NCBI GenBank assembly: GCA_963817635.1
Contig: CAWFPR010000016.1
Span: forward strand, 124,001-188,000
Source: CAWFPR01 sp963817635
Lineage (GTDB): Bacteria; Acidobacteriota; Vicinamibacteria; Vicinamibacterales; 2-12-FULL-66-21
Direction: 5' to 3'
Length of the DNA stretch: 64,000 nucleotides
The notes beneath the pieces were generated by a model. That model ran no database searches and was not told the origin of the DNA. It worked only from the letters and a program-made list of their open reading frames with translations. Made by a program: the position numbers and the translations under genes. Numbering within the stretch: the first letter of the stretch is position 1; each line of letters opens with the position of its first letter. Shown one piece after another: positions 33,689-40,613 of the stretch.

Positions 33689-34279
33689 ATGGTTCAACTG
33701 GTTGGTCCCGGAGGCGCCGGCAAGACCACGATCGGCGCAGCGCTAGCGGAGCGGCTTGGCGCGCGATTCGCAGATCTGGACGCGGAGTTCGGCACCCGAC
33801 ACGGCAACATCTCGGCGTATCTCGACACGCATGGCTATGAGGCCTATGCGGAACAGAACGTGGGTCTCTACCTGGATCTGGTTGGTGGCCTGGTCCGGCC
33901 TGATATCGTGGCGCTGTCGTCGGGATTCCTGACCTACCCGGATGGCATCCATCCCGACTGTCTCGCCTTGCGCCAGCGGGTCGCGTCGAGTCCGTCGACG
34001 TTCGTGTTGTTTCCATCGGCGGATGTCGAGACGTGCGTGAACGAGATCGTTCGTCGGCAACTGCGGCGTCCGTTCGCGCGCTCGGCTGAGCGCGAGGAAG
34101 AAGCGATTCGCGAACGCTTCTCCATCTACTTCGGGCTGGCCGCTTGCAAGGTGCAAACGATGCAGCCGATCGAGGCCGTTGTGGCGGAGCTGGTTGCAGC
34201 ACTGGCTGCCCAACAAGCCGCTGCACCTGACGGCACCGGGACCCGCTCTCGCGCGCCCCTCGCGCTCGGTGTATCGTGA
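33689..34279 (+). CDS. shikimate-kinase-like P-loop kinase (cassette gene)
   Basis: The 196-residue protein has a P-loop VGPGGAGKTTIG at residues 5-16, then ARFADLDAEF with the shikimate-kinase-like Asp, and GFLTYPDG. It lacks the usual GGG motif order of AroK in clear form and stands outside any aromatic pathway genes, so its substrate is uncertain. It lies in plus orientation, matching attC m and n, and its last codons run into attC n. Confidence 0.68.
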   Translation: MVQLVGPGGAGKTTIGAALAERLGARFADLDAEFGTRHGNISAYLDTHGYEAYAEQNVGLYLDLVGGLVRPDIVALSSGFLTYPDGIHPDCLALRQRVASSPSTFVLFPSADVETCVNEIVRRQLRRPFARSAEREEEAIRERFSIYFGLAACKVQTMQPIEAVVAELVAALAAQQAAAPDGTGTRSRAPLALGVS

Positions 34280-34315
34280 GTCGCGCGTGCCGCAGGTGAG
34301 CGGCAGGCGTTGGGC
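34208..34315 (+). repeat. attC site n (plus orientation)
   Basis: GCCCAACAAGCCGCTGCACC faces GGTGAGCGGCAGGCGTTGGGC; GCCGCTGCACC pairs with GCCGCT-CACC, the extra G on the left. The kinase-like gene terminates inside it. Confidence 0.88.
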
Positions 34316-34324
34316 GCACGGGAA

Positions 34325-34624
34325 TCAGCGGCGTGTCTTCCAGTACCCAGGGCGGCGCTTGAGGTGGGCGACCGCGACAATCACGATCTCGCGGGGCCGG
34401 AGGCGATAGACGATTTGGTATGGGAACCGCGCAACCAGCATGCGGCGCGTCTGCCGGTCAGCTGAGCTGACTGATCCAGTCTCTGGGCGAGCTTCGATGA
34501 GTTGCAATGTACTGGCGACCGCGTCGAAGAACTCACCGCCAAGGCCGGCACGGCGTGCCTCGTACCACTGCACGGCTTCGCTGAGTTCCTCGGAGGCGGG
34601 TTCGCTGGTCTGGAGGATTCGAAT
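34325..34624 (-). CDS. RelE/ParE-family toxin (cassette gene, antisense to attC)
   Basis: The product IRILQTSEPASEELSEAVQW, YEARRAGLGGEFFDAVASTL and RFPYQIVYRLRPREIVIVAV is a clear RelE/ParE toxin ending HLKRRPGYWKTRR. No ATG/GTG/TTG precedes the conserved start in frame; ATT 34624 is marked provisionally, or the true start is hidden by an indel. It follows its antitoxin on the minus strand while local attC sites n and o read plus. Confidence 0.75.
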   Translation of the reverse strand: MRILQTSEPASEELSEAVQWYEARRAGLGGEFFDAVASTLQLIEARPETGSVSSADRQTRRMLVARFPYQIVYRLRPREIVIVAVAHLKRRPGYWKTRR

Positions 34625-34658
34625 CGCCGGCCGAGAATGTCTTTCTCGATCCGGCGCT

Positions 34659-34859
34659 TCAGGTCGTCCCAGGCTCAAGTCGTACCGTCCCGGCCTCAAT
34701 GGCAGCCACCCGCCGTTCAATCTCGACTGCCCAGGCCGCTTCGGCATCCGGCTCCGCGGGCCCATCCAGACTCGCCATTAGTTCGGCAGCGAGTTCGGCC
34801 CGCGAATCGACATCCAGCCGAAGCGCGTCGGCAAGAACGGTCTTGGAGGCGTCGGTCAT
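34659..34859 (-). CDS. addiction-module antitoxin (putative addiction module component family)
   Basis: From ATG 34859 the protein MTDASKTVLADALRLDVDSR, AELAAELMASLDGPAEPDAE and IERRVAAIEAGTVRLEP matches the short addiction-module antitoxins paired with RelE/ParE toxins. The last residues are probably altered by an indel: one base earlier or later gives WDDLKRRIEKDI, the usual family ending. Confidence 0.8.
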   Translation of the reverse strand: MTDASKTVLADALRLDVDSRAELAAELMASLDGPAEPDAEAAWAVEIERRVAAIEAGTVRLEPGTT

Positions 34860-34886
34860 GGCCGAGATCTTACGCCGATCTTCGCC

Positions 34887-34958
34887 GCCCAACAAGCGCT
34901 TGCAGCCGGCGGGCGCGAGGAGCATGATCGCCCGCGGCTGAGCGGCAAGCCGTTCGGC
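34887..34958 (+). repeat. attC site o (plus orientation)
   Basis: GCCCAACAAGCGCTTGCAGC faces GCGGCTGAGCGGCAAGCCGTTCGGC. GCTTGCAGCCG against GCCGCT-CAGCCG leaves the extra G on the left, hence plus orientation. Confidence 0.88.
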
Positions 34959-34979
34959 AGCTTGGGGGGAGGACCCGAC

Positions 34980-35622
34980 ATGCAGGTCGCAGCGTGGTGT
35001 TGGACTCTCGTCATGTGGCTCTCCGCCAGCGTTGCCGGCCAGGGGCCGCCGCCGCCTCGCCGACTTCCACCTCCAGGTGGAACCGCGAGCGCGAGCGCGA
35101 CCCAGCCGGCATCTTCGGTCGCAGTCGTAACCTGGGTCACTCGGGTACGGTCACGACGGGGTGCACGCACTCGAACTGCTCGTGGTCTGGAGGGGCCAAC
35201 CTGGATGGTTCACGCGTGGTGGCCCGCGATCCTCCTCTGGCGGTGGAAGCGGGAGTTCCTTTCATGCGACGAGTCGCTTCGGCGACGTGGAGCTACAGCT
35301 CGGCCTCGAGTCGGCAGCGCATACGGCGGAGATTCAAGGCAAGCATGTTGATCTCGGAGACAGCAACGTCGGTACTCGTCGACAGTGTAGATAGTGCCGA
35401 TCGTGTGAGAGTCGTTGCCAAGCTTCACGTCGATCCAGAAGTCGATCTGCTCAACGATGGCCGTCCGGACATCGATGCCATTCTCAGAAATCAGCGGACG
35501 TTGTTTCGTTTCTGCAGTGCGATGTGCAGATGCCGGGCGGCACGGGCTCGGCCTTCATGTGGCCAACCTGCGCCCGGGTGCTCCGCAAAGAACTCCAAGC
35601 TCGGTCCGGACCGCGTCGCTGA
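34980..35622 (+). pseudogene. secreted cassette protein with several frameshifts
   Basis: ATG 34980, after GGGGGGAGG, begins MQVAAWCWTLVMWLSASVAG, a signal peptide. Coding-like sequence then continues in three frames: HALELLVVWRGQPGWFTRGG and FGDVELQLGLESAAHTAEIQ, then VDSVDSADRVRVVAKLHVDP, then QCDVQMPGGTGSAFMWPTCA to a stop at 35622. At least three indels are needed to join them. Unknown family. Confidence 0.5.
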
Positions 35623-35657
35623 TTCGTCGCTCGCGGCTGAGCGGCAAGCCGTATGCC
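35620..35657 (+). repeat. partial attC site p
   Basis: CGCGGCTGAGCGGCAAGCCG is identical to the right arm of site o, ending GTATGCC, but no matching left arm is seen. It marks a probable eroded cassette boundary. Confidence 0.4.
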
Positions 35658-35717
35658 GACGAAGCCGGGGCGGCCTTGCTTGTCTTGAAATACGCCATTG
35701 GCGTATGGGACTCCCAC

Positions 35718-36070
35718 ATGCGCTTCGTCGAGACGCCGGTGTTCACGGCCGCGCTCGAGCGGCATGTCGACGACGAACAGTACCGTCGGCTTAAGATCGC
35801 GCTGATGTTGCGCCCGAACAGGGGCCCGTCATTCGAGGTTCCGGTGGCCTTCGAAAAATGCGAAGGGCGAAAGGCGGGTGCCGGACAACGGGGCGGCTTG
35901 CGGGTCATTTACTACTGCCGTCCGTGGGTTACCGGCGGGCTGACCGAGAGCGCGATCGAAGCCCTGCGGGGCAGCGAATTCTGGCCCGCTCTGCTGTGTG
36001 GCTCGCCCGTACCGGTGCACACAACCACTACCGTGAATTCGAGCTCCCGCATACTTGCGGATAGCATGCG
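35718..36070 (+). pseudogene. HigB/RelE-like toxin, C-terminally disrupted
   Basis: ATG 35718 begins MRFVETPVFTAALERHVDDE, QYRRLKIALMLRPNRGP, and further on GQRGGLRVIYYCRP, all typical of HigB-type RelE toxins. Between them the frame is off (VIRGSGGLRKMRRAK lies in another frame), and the usual C-terminal strands are absent. No antitoxin gene follows, so this is probably a decayed orphan toxin. Confidence 0.55.
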
Positions 36071-36145
36071 GTCTAACAAGTGTTTGCAGCCGTCGGCGTC
36101 CTACGCGACAATGAGGCCGCCGCTGCTGAAACGCGATCGTTAGTC
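36071..36145 (+). repeat. attC site q (plus orientation)
   Basis: GTCTAACAAGTGTTTGCAGC faces GCTGCTGAAACGCGATCGTT AGTC. GTGTTTGCAGC against GCGTTT-CAGC leaves the extra G on the left. Confidence 0.82.
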
Positions 36146-36219
36146 AGACAGAAGCAACCTTGGTTCCAATGATTGCCCATTCCTCAGCCACGAATTCTCG
36201 CGAAGAAGGAGCGCTCCTA

Positions 36220-36762
36220 GTGACCAAAGTTACGCCGTTTCTGATGTTCAACGATCAACTCGAGGCAGCGATAGAGTTCTACACCGCCACCTTCCCGGAC
36301 TCTGAAGTTCGGAACGTCGCACGCACCGGCAAGGATGGGCCGATCAGTTCTGCGGAATTCGTTGTTGGCGGTCAAGTCTTCATGGGCTACAACGGAGGTC
36401 CGTACTTTGCGTTCTCCGAGGGATTCTCGCTTTACGTTGATTGCGAGGATCAGGCCGAAGTCGACGAGTATTGGGGCAAGCTGGTAAAAGCTGGGGCGAG
36501 GCCGTCGCAGTGTGGCTGGATCAAGGACCCGTTCGGACTGTCGTGGCAGATTGTGCCGAAACGGTTCATGCAACTCATCCGCGACACGGACCCCCGGAAG
36601 GTGAAGGCGGTGATGGAGGCCATGATGACGATGGTCAAACTCGACGTGGCGGCCTTGAGCGAGCCTATGATGAGGCGTAGCAGCGCCGATCGACACGGGC
36701 CGGAGTGCCGTCTAACATCGCATGCAACAGACGGCGCTTGTCGACTCGTTAAGCGCCGCTGA
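36220..36762 (+). CDS. glyoxalase/VOC-fold protein (PhnB / 3-dmu-9_3-mt type; cassette gene)
   Basis: From GTG 36220 the protein VTKVTPFLMFNDQLEAAIEF and EFVVGGQVFMGYNGGPYFAF matches the PhnB-like VOC family, with YVDCEDQAEVDEYWGKLVKA and CGWIKDPFGLSWQIVPKRF as the second half. A GAAGAAGGAG sequence upstream supports this start. The C-terminal 40 residues read into attC r. Function unknown; these proteins are frequent in integron cassettes. Confidence 0.8.
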   Translation: MTKVTPFLMFNDQLEAAIEFYTATFPDSEVRNVARTGKDGPISSAEFVVGGQVFMGYNGGPYFAFSEGFSLYVDCEDQAEVDEYWGKLVKAGARPSQCGWIKDPFGLSWQIVPKRFMQLIRDTDPRKVKAVMEAMMTMVKLDVAALSEPMMRRSSADRHGPECRLTSHATDGACRLVKRR

Positions 36763-36781
36763 TGATGCGTGATCGTTAGAC
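36710..36781 (+). repeat. attC site r (plus orientation)
   Basis: GTCTAACATCGCATGCAACA faces GATGATGCGTGATCGTTAGAC. CGCATGCA against CGCAT-CA leaves an extra G on the left, so plus orientation. Confidence 0.82.
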
Positions 36782-36848
36782 GTTCAATTTGGCAAGATCG
36801 CCTCACGCTGCAACAACGGTAGCAAGGCGACTGGGGAGGACAAGACAC

Positions 36849-37715
36849 TTGGCAAACATTCTGATTACGGGCACCAGTAGCGGCATAGGCTTCGCGACGG
36901 CGCTGGCATTCGGCCGAGCGGGCCACAAGGTCGCAGCGACGATGCGCGACCCCGCCAAGGCACCCGCACTTGCGAAGGCTGCTGGCGACGAACACTTGGC
37001 GATTGCTGTCTACATGATGGATGTCGATGACGACCGGTCCGTCACAGACGCCGTCGGCCGCATCGCGCAGGAGATGGGACCAATCGACGTGCTCGTCAAC
37101 AACGCGGGCATCGAGCGGATGGGTTCTGTCGAGGAGCTTCCGCTCGCGGATTTCCGTTCCGTCATGGAAACCAACTATTTCGGGACGATTCGCTGCATTC
37201 AGGCCGTGCTGCCAGCCATGCGACGACGTCGAAGCGGTTGCATCATCAACGTGGCATCCATCGGCGGACAAATCGCCATGTCACCGCAGGGGGCCTACGC
37301 GGCGTCCAAATTCGCCGTGGAGGCGCTCAGCGAATGCCTGGCCCAGGAGGCCAAGCCGTTCAACATCCGTGTTGCGATTGTCGAGCCAGGCATCGTCGAC
37401 ACGCCGATGGCCCAGCGCATCAGCGGCCCGCAAGGCGCCTCCCACTATCCGCATCAGAATCGCATGGCCGCGTTCTACGTCAGCGTGTTGAAGAGCCCAG
37501 CGTTGCCGTCTCTGGTGGCGGACAGAGTCCTTGAGATCGCCATCAGTGGCACCTGGCAGCTCCGACATCCAGTGGGGCCGGATGCCGTGCCATTTCTCAC
37601 CTGGCGCAAGGCGATGACCGACGAGGAGTGGGTGGCTTGGGGATCGCTCGACGACGATGCTTGGTACGCCCGAGTCAAGGCAGAGTTCGGGATCGATGCC
37701 CGTCCGCAGGCTTGA
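36849..37715 (+). CDS. short-chain dehydrogenase/reductase (cassette gene)
   Basis: The 288-residue SDR has the cofactor motif TGTSSGIG near the start, NNAG, a catalytic Ser in NVASIGG and YAASK for the catalytic Tyr/Lys. TTG 36849 is chosen because GGGGAGGACAAG precedes it and the protein begins directly at the first beta strand. Substrate unknown. The gene ends at 37715 with no attC behind it; the next base starts a convergent gene. This fits an inversion breakpoint. Confidence 0.85.
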   Translation: MANILITGTSSGIGFATALAFGRAGHKVAATMRDPAKAPALAKAAGDEHLAIAVYMMDVDDDRSVTDAVGRIAQEMGPIDVLVNNAGIERMGSVEELPLADFRSVMETNYFGTIRCIQAVLPAMRRRRSGCIINVASIGGQIAMSPQGAYAASKFAVEALSECLAQEAKPFNIRVAIVEPGIVDTPMAQRISGPQGASHYPHQNRMAAFYVSVLKSPALPSLVADRVLEIAISGTWQLRHPVGPDAVPFLTWRKAMTDEEWVAWGSLDDDAWYARVKAEFGIDARPQA

Positions 37716-38409
37716 CTATCCTCCATCAGCGTGGTATCGGAGAAGGCCCAGAAGCTGCGACGTCTCGGCGCGGCTGCCGAGGCGGCCAACTCTCACGCAC
37801 ATATTCGTAACGCCCGCATAGAACCCGTGCGCGCCCCAGCCGTTGCCGGCGCGAGCAGGCGCTTGAACGTCCGCATGTATCCGCGGCACCGCCGCCCACA
37901 TCGCGCCTGGACCGCGCTCGGCCAGTAGAGCCTCCAGGTGGCGCGCCGCCGCCGCCGCGCCGGCCTCGACGCCCGCGCGCCTGACGACGGCCTCCGGCTT
38001 GGAGGAGAACCAGGTGGAACCCTCTGCAAATTGAACAAAGTCGATCACGAGCGCCAGCGGGCAGCGCCAGGCGAGGAAGCACGAATCCTCGCGTGTTTCG
38101 CCCGGCGCAAATCCTGCGTCTGGCTGGATGCCAAACGCACCGTTACCCTCTGGCCGCGCCGAGACGTGACGCCACGTGTAGGAATGGATCGCATCGCCGC
38201 TGCGGTTGGCAACCTCGACGCGCAACGACGTGGAAATACGGGACCCCACAGAGACGTACGAGTAGGTACCTCGGCCGACGCTGCACCAGCGGGCAGTTCT
38301 CCTGCTCAATCACTTCCGGGACACGACGCAGCCAATTCCGCCAGACAAACACTCGGCGACGTGGCTCCGGTGCCCGCTTCACAAGAACCACGCGTGCGGA
38401 GTAGGGCAT
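37716..38409 (-). CDS. hypothetical cassette protein, frameshifted
   Basis: ATG 38409 begins MPYSARVVLVKRAPEPRRRV and RNWLRRVPEVIEQENCP; after a one-base shift near 38293 it continues SVGRGTYSYVSVGSRISTSL, SYTWRHVSARPEGNGAFGIQ and SCFLAWRCPLALVIDFVQF to the stop at 37716. It is cytoplasmic and of unknown family. Its stop codon abuts the SDR stop, and no attC follows in its own direction. Confidence 0.6.
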
Positions 38410-38430
38410 ACTACCTCGGCAACATGACGC

Positions 38431-38491
38431 GCCCAACGTTTCCGGCTCACCCGCGGCCGCTCATCGACAGGCGTGCGGCCGGGTGTTAGGC
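38431..38491 (-). repeat. attC site s
   Basis: GCCCAACGTTTCCGGCTCAC CCGCGGCCGC faces GTGCGGCCGGGTGTTAGGC. The right arm has lost part of its usual GGGTGCAGCC segment. The left arm is of the no-extra-base type, so minus orientation. Confidence 0.75.
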
Positions 38492-38530
38492 GGATTGCCA
38501 CCTGTAACGGTATAGGTTACACTGCTTGCA

Positions 38531-38812
38531 GTGGCGATCAAGGGATTTCGACACAAAGGCTTGGAATGCTTCTTCAGCACGGGCACCAAGGCCGGAATCC
38601 AAGCGAAACACGCCGACCGCCTGCGCCTCATCTTGGGCCGGCTGAACGTCGCCAGCGGCCCGGGAGACATGAATCTGCCGGGTCTGGGCCTGCACGAACT
38701 TAAGGGCGCACGAGCCGGAACGTGGGCCGTGAAAGTCAGTGGCAACTGGCGCGTCACATTTGTGGTGGCTGACAAAGACATCGATCGCGTCGACTACGAG
38801 GACTACCACTGA
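38531..38812 (+). CDS. higB: HigB-family toxin (cassette gene, antisense to attC)
   Basis: The 93-residue protein MAIKGFRHKGLECFFSTGTK, IQAKHADRLRLILGRLN and LHELKGARAGTWAVKVSGNW RVTF matches HigB (RelE superfamily, host-inhibition toxin), including the closing DRVDYEDYH. The toxin gene precedes the antitoxin gene, the usual higBA order. Transcription is opposite to attC s and t. Confidence 0.92.
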   Translation: MAIKGFRHKGLECFFSTGTKAGIQAKHADRLRLILGRLNVASGPGDMNLPGLGLHELKGARAGTWAVKVSGNWRVTFVVADKDIDRVDYEDYH

Positions 38813-38821
38813 AGGGCACCC

Positions 38822-39109
38822 ATGAAAATGCATAACCCCCCGCATCCGGGCGAAGTGCTGCGCGATCTGTGCCTCACACCGCTGGGGCTGACGGTAACCG
38901 ATGCGGCGCGAGCGCTCGGCGTGAGCCGGAAGACGTTGTCGAGCATCGTGAACGGGCGATCCGGCATCAGCGCCGACATGGCCGTTCGTCTGTCCATCGC
39001 CTTTGCGACCACACCGGAGAGTTGGCTGAACCAGCAGCTGCAGTACGACCTCTGGCAGGCCGAACGGAATCGCAAGAAGATGCGCGTCAAGCGACTCTCA
39101 GCTGCCTGA
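38822..39109 (+). CDS. higA: HigA-family XRE-type antitoxin
   Basis: The 95-residue protein MKMHNPPHPGEVLRDLCLTP with the helix-turn-helix TVTDAARALGVSRKTLSSIV NGR matches HigA. WLNQQLQYDLWQAERNRKK is the family's dimerisation end. It is nine bases after higB and should repress the operon. Confidence 0.93.
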   Translation: MKMHNPPHPGEVLRDLCLTPLGLTVTDAARALGVSRKTLSSIVNGRSGISADMAVRLSIAFATTPESWLNQQLQYDLWQAERNRKKMRVKRLSAA

Positions 39110-39128
39110 TTGTCGTCGCTTCAATTCC

Positions 39129-39192
39129 GCCTAACGCTCCGGTTCAGCGGCGGGCCGCGCAGCGGACCGTCCGCTGCAACCGGTTGTTATGC
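39129..39192 (-). repeat. attC site t (nearest the integrase remnant)
   Basis: GCCTAACGCTCCGGTTCAGC faces CCGCTGCAACCGGTTGTTATGC. CCGGTT-CAGCGG against CCGGTTGCAGCGG leaves the extra G on the right, hence minus orientation. Confidence 0.9.
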
Positions 39193-39231
39193 ACCCTGCC
39201 TCTTCCGGTATCTGTGACACGATGTGCAGCA

Positions 39232-39627
39232 TCATGGAAGGCGATTCAGCGGTGATCTGTCGCCAACTAACCACTTGTGCCCGAAAGGATCGATGAAGCC
39301 CCCTTGGCGGTGAGGTCCCCAAGGCATCTCGTGGTTCCGGATGCGGTTTGCGCTGCCCTGCGCGCCCGCCTCGATAGCGCGGGCAATGAACGCGTCGGGA
39401 TCATCCGAGAACACTTCGATCCTGACCGACGGTAGACCGAGCTTCGCTGGCGTCTCCCATCCATTGTTCTCTGGCTCCCCAAGGAAGATCGGGGCCCCGT
39501 CAATCTCCATTCCCACCACGGAGCCGAGATTCCATAGCTCAGTCGCACCCATCGCTCCCTTGTACCACGCGAGGGCCGCCTGAGCATCCTCGACGGCAAG
39601 CATCACCGAGATCAATGAGTTAGTCAC
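39232..39627 (-). CDS. glyoxalase/VOC-fold protein (first cassette gene)
   Basis: The 131-residue protein MTNSLISVMLAVEDAQAALA WYKGAMGA and FIDPFGHKWLVGD is a VOC-fold protein of the bleomycin-resistance/PhnB type. It is the cassette closest to the integrase remnant. It is distinct from the VOC gene at 36220. Function unknown. Confidence 0.82.
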   Translation of the reverse strand: MTNSLISVMLAVEDAQAALAWYKGAMGATELWNLGSVVGMEIDGAPIFLGEPENNGWETPAKLGLPSVRIEVFSDDPDAFIARAIEAGAQGSANRIRNHEMPWGPHRQGGFIDPFGHKWLVGDRSPLNRLP

Positions 39628-39957
39628 GATCGACTCCCGTCGGGTGTTCTTGTATCGACGTCACCGAGGTCGAGTGCGCATAACTGCTATTGAAGTAGAC
39701 GACCAAGCTCCGCCCTCTGGCCTACACGCCCGGTCGGCTAGGGCCCGCCGGTCGATCTCTAACGCTGCGAACAGATTAGCACGCAGCTCGACCACGGGCG
39801 ACTCTCATTAGGCTGCGGGGCGCGTTAGGCTGACCAAGGTACGGAGGTCCCTCCGCGGGCCGCACATCGGCAAATCGCTGAAACAACTGGCTGGCGTCAG
39901 CCCGCCGATGCGGCGGGTCCGACGATCGCCGCGTGGCTCCGTCAGTGTGCCGTTCGG
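39628..39957. other. non-coding stretch, probable attI side of the integron
   Basis: No gene is supported here. CTCTAACGCTGCG near 39768 (GTTAGAG on the minus strand) and GCGCGTTAGGCTGACC near 39822 are core-like sites at the place where an attI would lie between an integrase of this orientation and the first cassette. Which, if either, is the attI cannot be told from sequence alone. Confidence 0.35.
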
Positions 39958-40354
39958 TCACAGCCGATCCGCCGGGCTCCTCACCCCCATCGGCCCCTTG
40001 TCGAGCACGTGCGTGTAGATCATCTCGCACTGCTCGCGGGGCCCCACCCCCGCTCGCGCGTGCTCCAGCGCTTCGCGCTCTCGCACGGGCCGCAGGCGCT
40101 GTCGTGCTGACGTCCGCGTGCCCGAGCAGTTCCTGCACCGTGCGGATGTCGTAGCCGTCTTCCAGAAGGTGGGTCGCGAACGAATGCCGAAACGTGTGGC
40201 AGCTCGCACGCTTGGCAATCCCCGCGGCGCGCACCGCCGCAGTGATGGCGCGCTGGATGGCCGACTCGTGCACGTGGAAGCGCGACGCCGACCCGTACGC
40301 CGGATCGCGGCAGATGCGGGCCGCCGGAAACACGAACATCAGTGCGCCCGGCAT
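39958..40354 (-). pseudogene. intI: 3' remnant of an integron integrase (IntI)
   Basis: The minus frame reads FHVHESAIQRAITAAVRAAG, SCHTFRHSFATHLLEDGYDI and RTVQELLGHADVSTT, the C-terminal catalytic region of IntI with the His-x-x-Arg and second His boxes. About 76 extra bases then separate this from MIYTHVLDKG, which holds the nucleophile Tyr and lies in another frame. The N-terminal half with the first catalytic Arg is absent upstream. The remnant cannot encode an active recombinase. Confidence 0.85.
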
Positions 40355-40557
40355 CTGTCGGCCAACCGCATCCCTACTCGGCGCGGGAGCGGCAGGGTAC
40401 GAGCAACGAGCACTTTCCCGGCCTGCGGAGGCCGGACGCGGACAGCCAGCGCCGCCGCCACGTAACCGAGCCGTCGCGTGTGGGGACCGCTGAAGCTGCG
40501 GGCGTGGAGTTGAAGCTCGGGGCGCGGAGCTGAAGCTCCGCGCTCCGTACGAAGAAA
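40355..40557. repeat. intergenic stretch with GAGCTGAAGCTC-type word repeats
   Basis: At 40492-40550 the words GTGGAGTTGAAGCTCGGGGC and GCGGAGCTGAAGCTCCGCGC form small palindromes. The rest, upstream of the integrase remnant, shows no gene; the integrase N-terminus expected here is missing. Confidence 0.55.
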
Positions 40558-40590
40558 GGGCCCACCGAACCAGAGGCTGGGTGGGCCCTG
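40558..40590 (-). terminator. terminator hairpin after ppdK
   Basis: AGGGCCCACC and GGTGGGCCCT form a ten-pair perfect stem with a 13-base loop, 24 bases past the ppdK stop. No long T run follows. It closes the long minus-strand housekeeping cluster and separates it from the integron. Confidence 0.75.
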
Positions 40591-40613
40591 CCGATCACCG
40601 GCGACGAACCTAC

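Larger units (their letters stand above)
24244..39830 (-). mobile_element. sedentary chromosomal integron cassette array (about 20 attC sites)
   Basis: Small genes alternate with attC-like sites whose ends read (R)YYYAAC and GTTRRRY and whose arms form imperfect hairpins such as CGGCTCACCCGCGGC facing GCCGTCGGGTGCAGCCGC. In most sites the extra unpaired G lies on the right arm, so the array is oriented to the minus strand, away from an integrase remnant at 39958-40354. Sites at 33592-36781 point the opposite way. Cassette genes are mostly small, novel, membrane or secreted proteins, plus toxin-antitoxin modules. Confidence 0.9.

Noticed and set aside
39760..39830. A definite attI site
   Set aside because: Two core-like GTTAG sites occur here, but attI has no conserved structure recognisable by eye and the integrase that would define it is broken.
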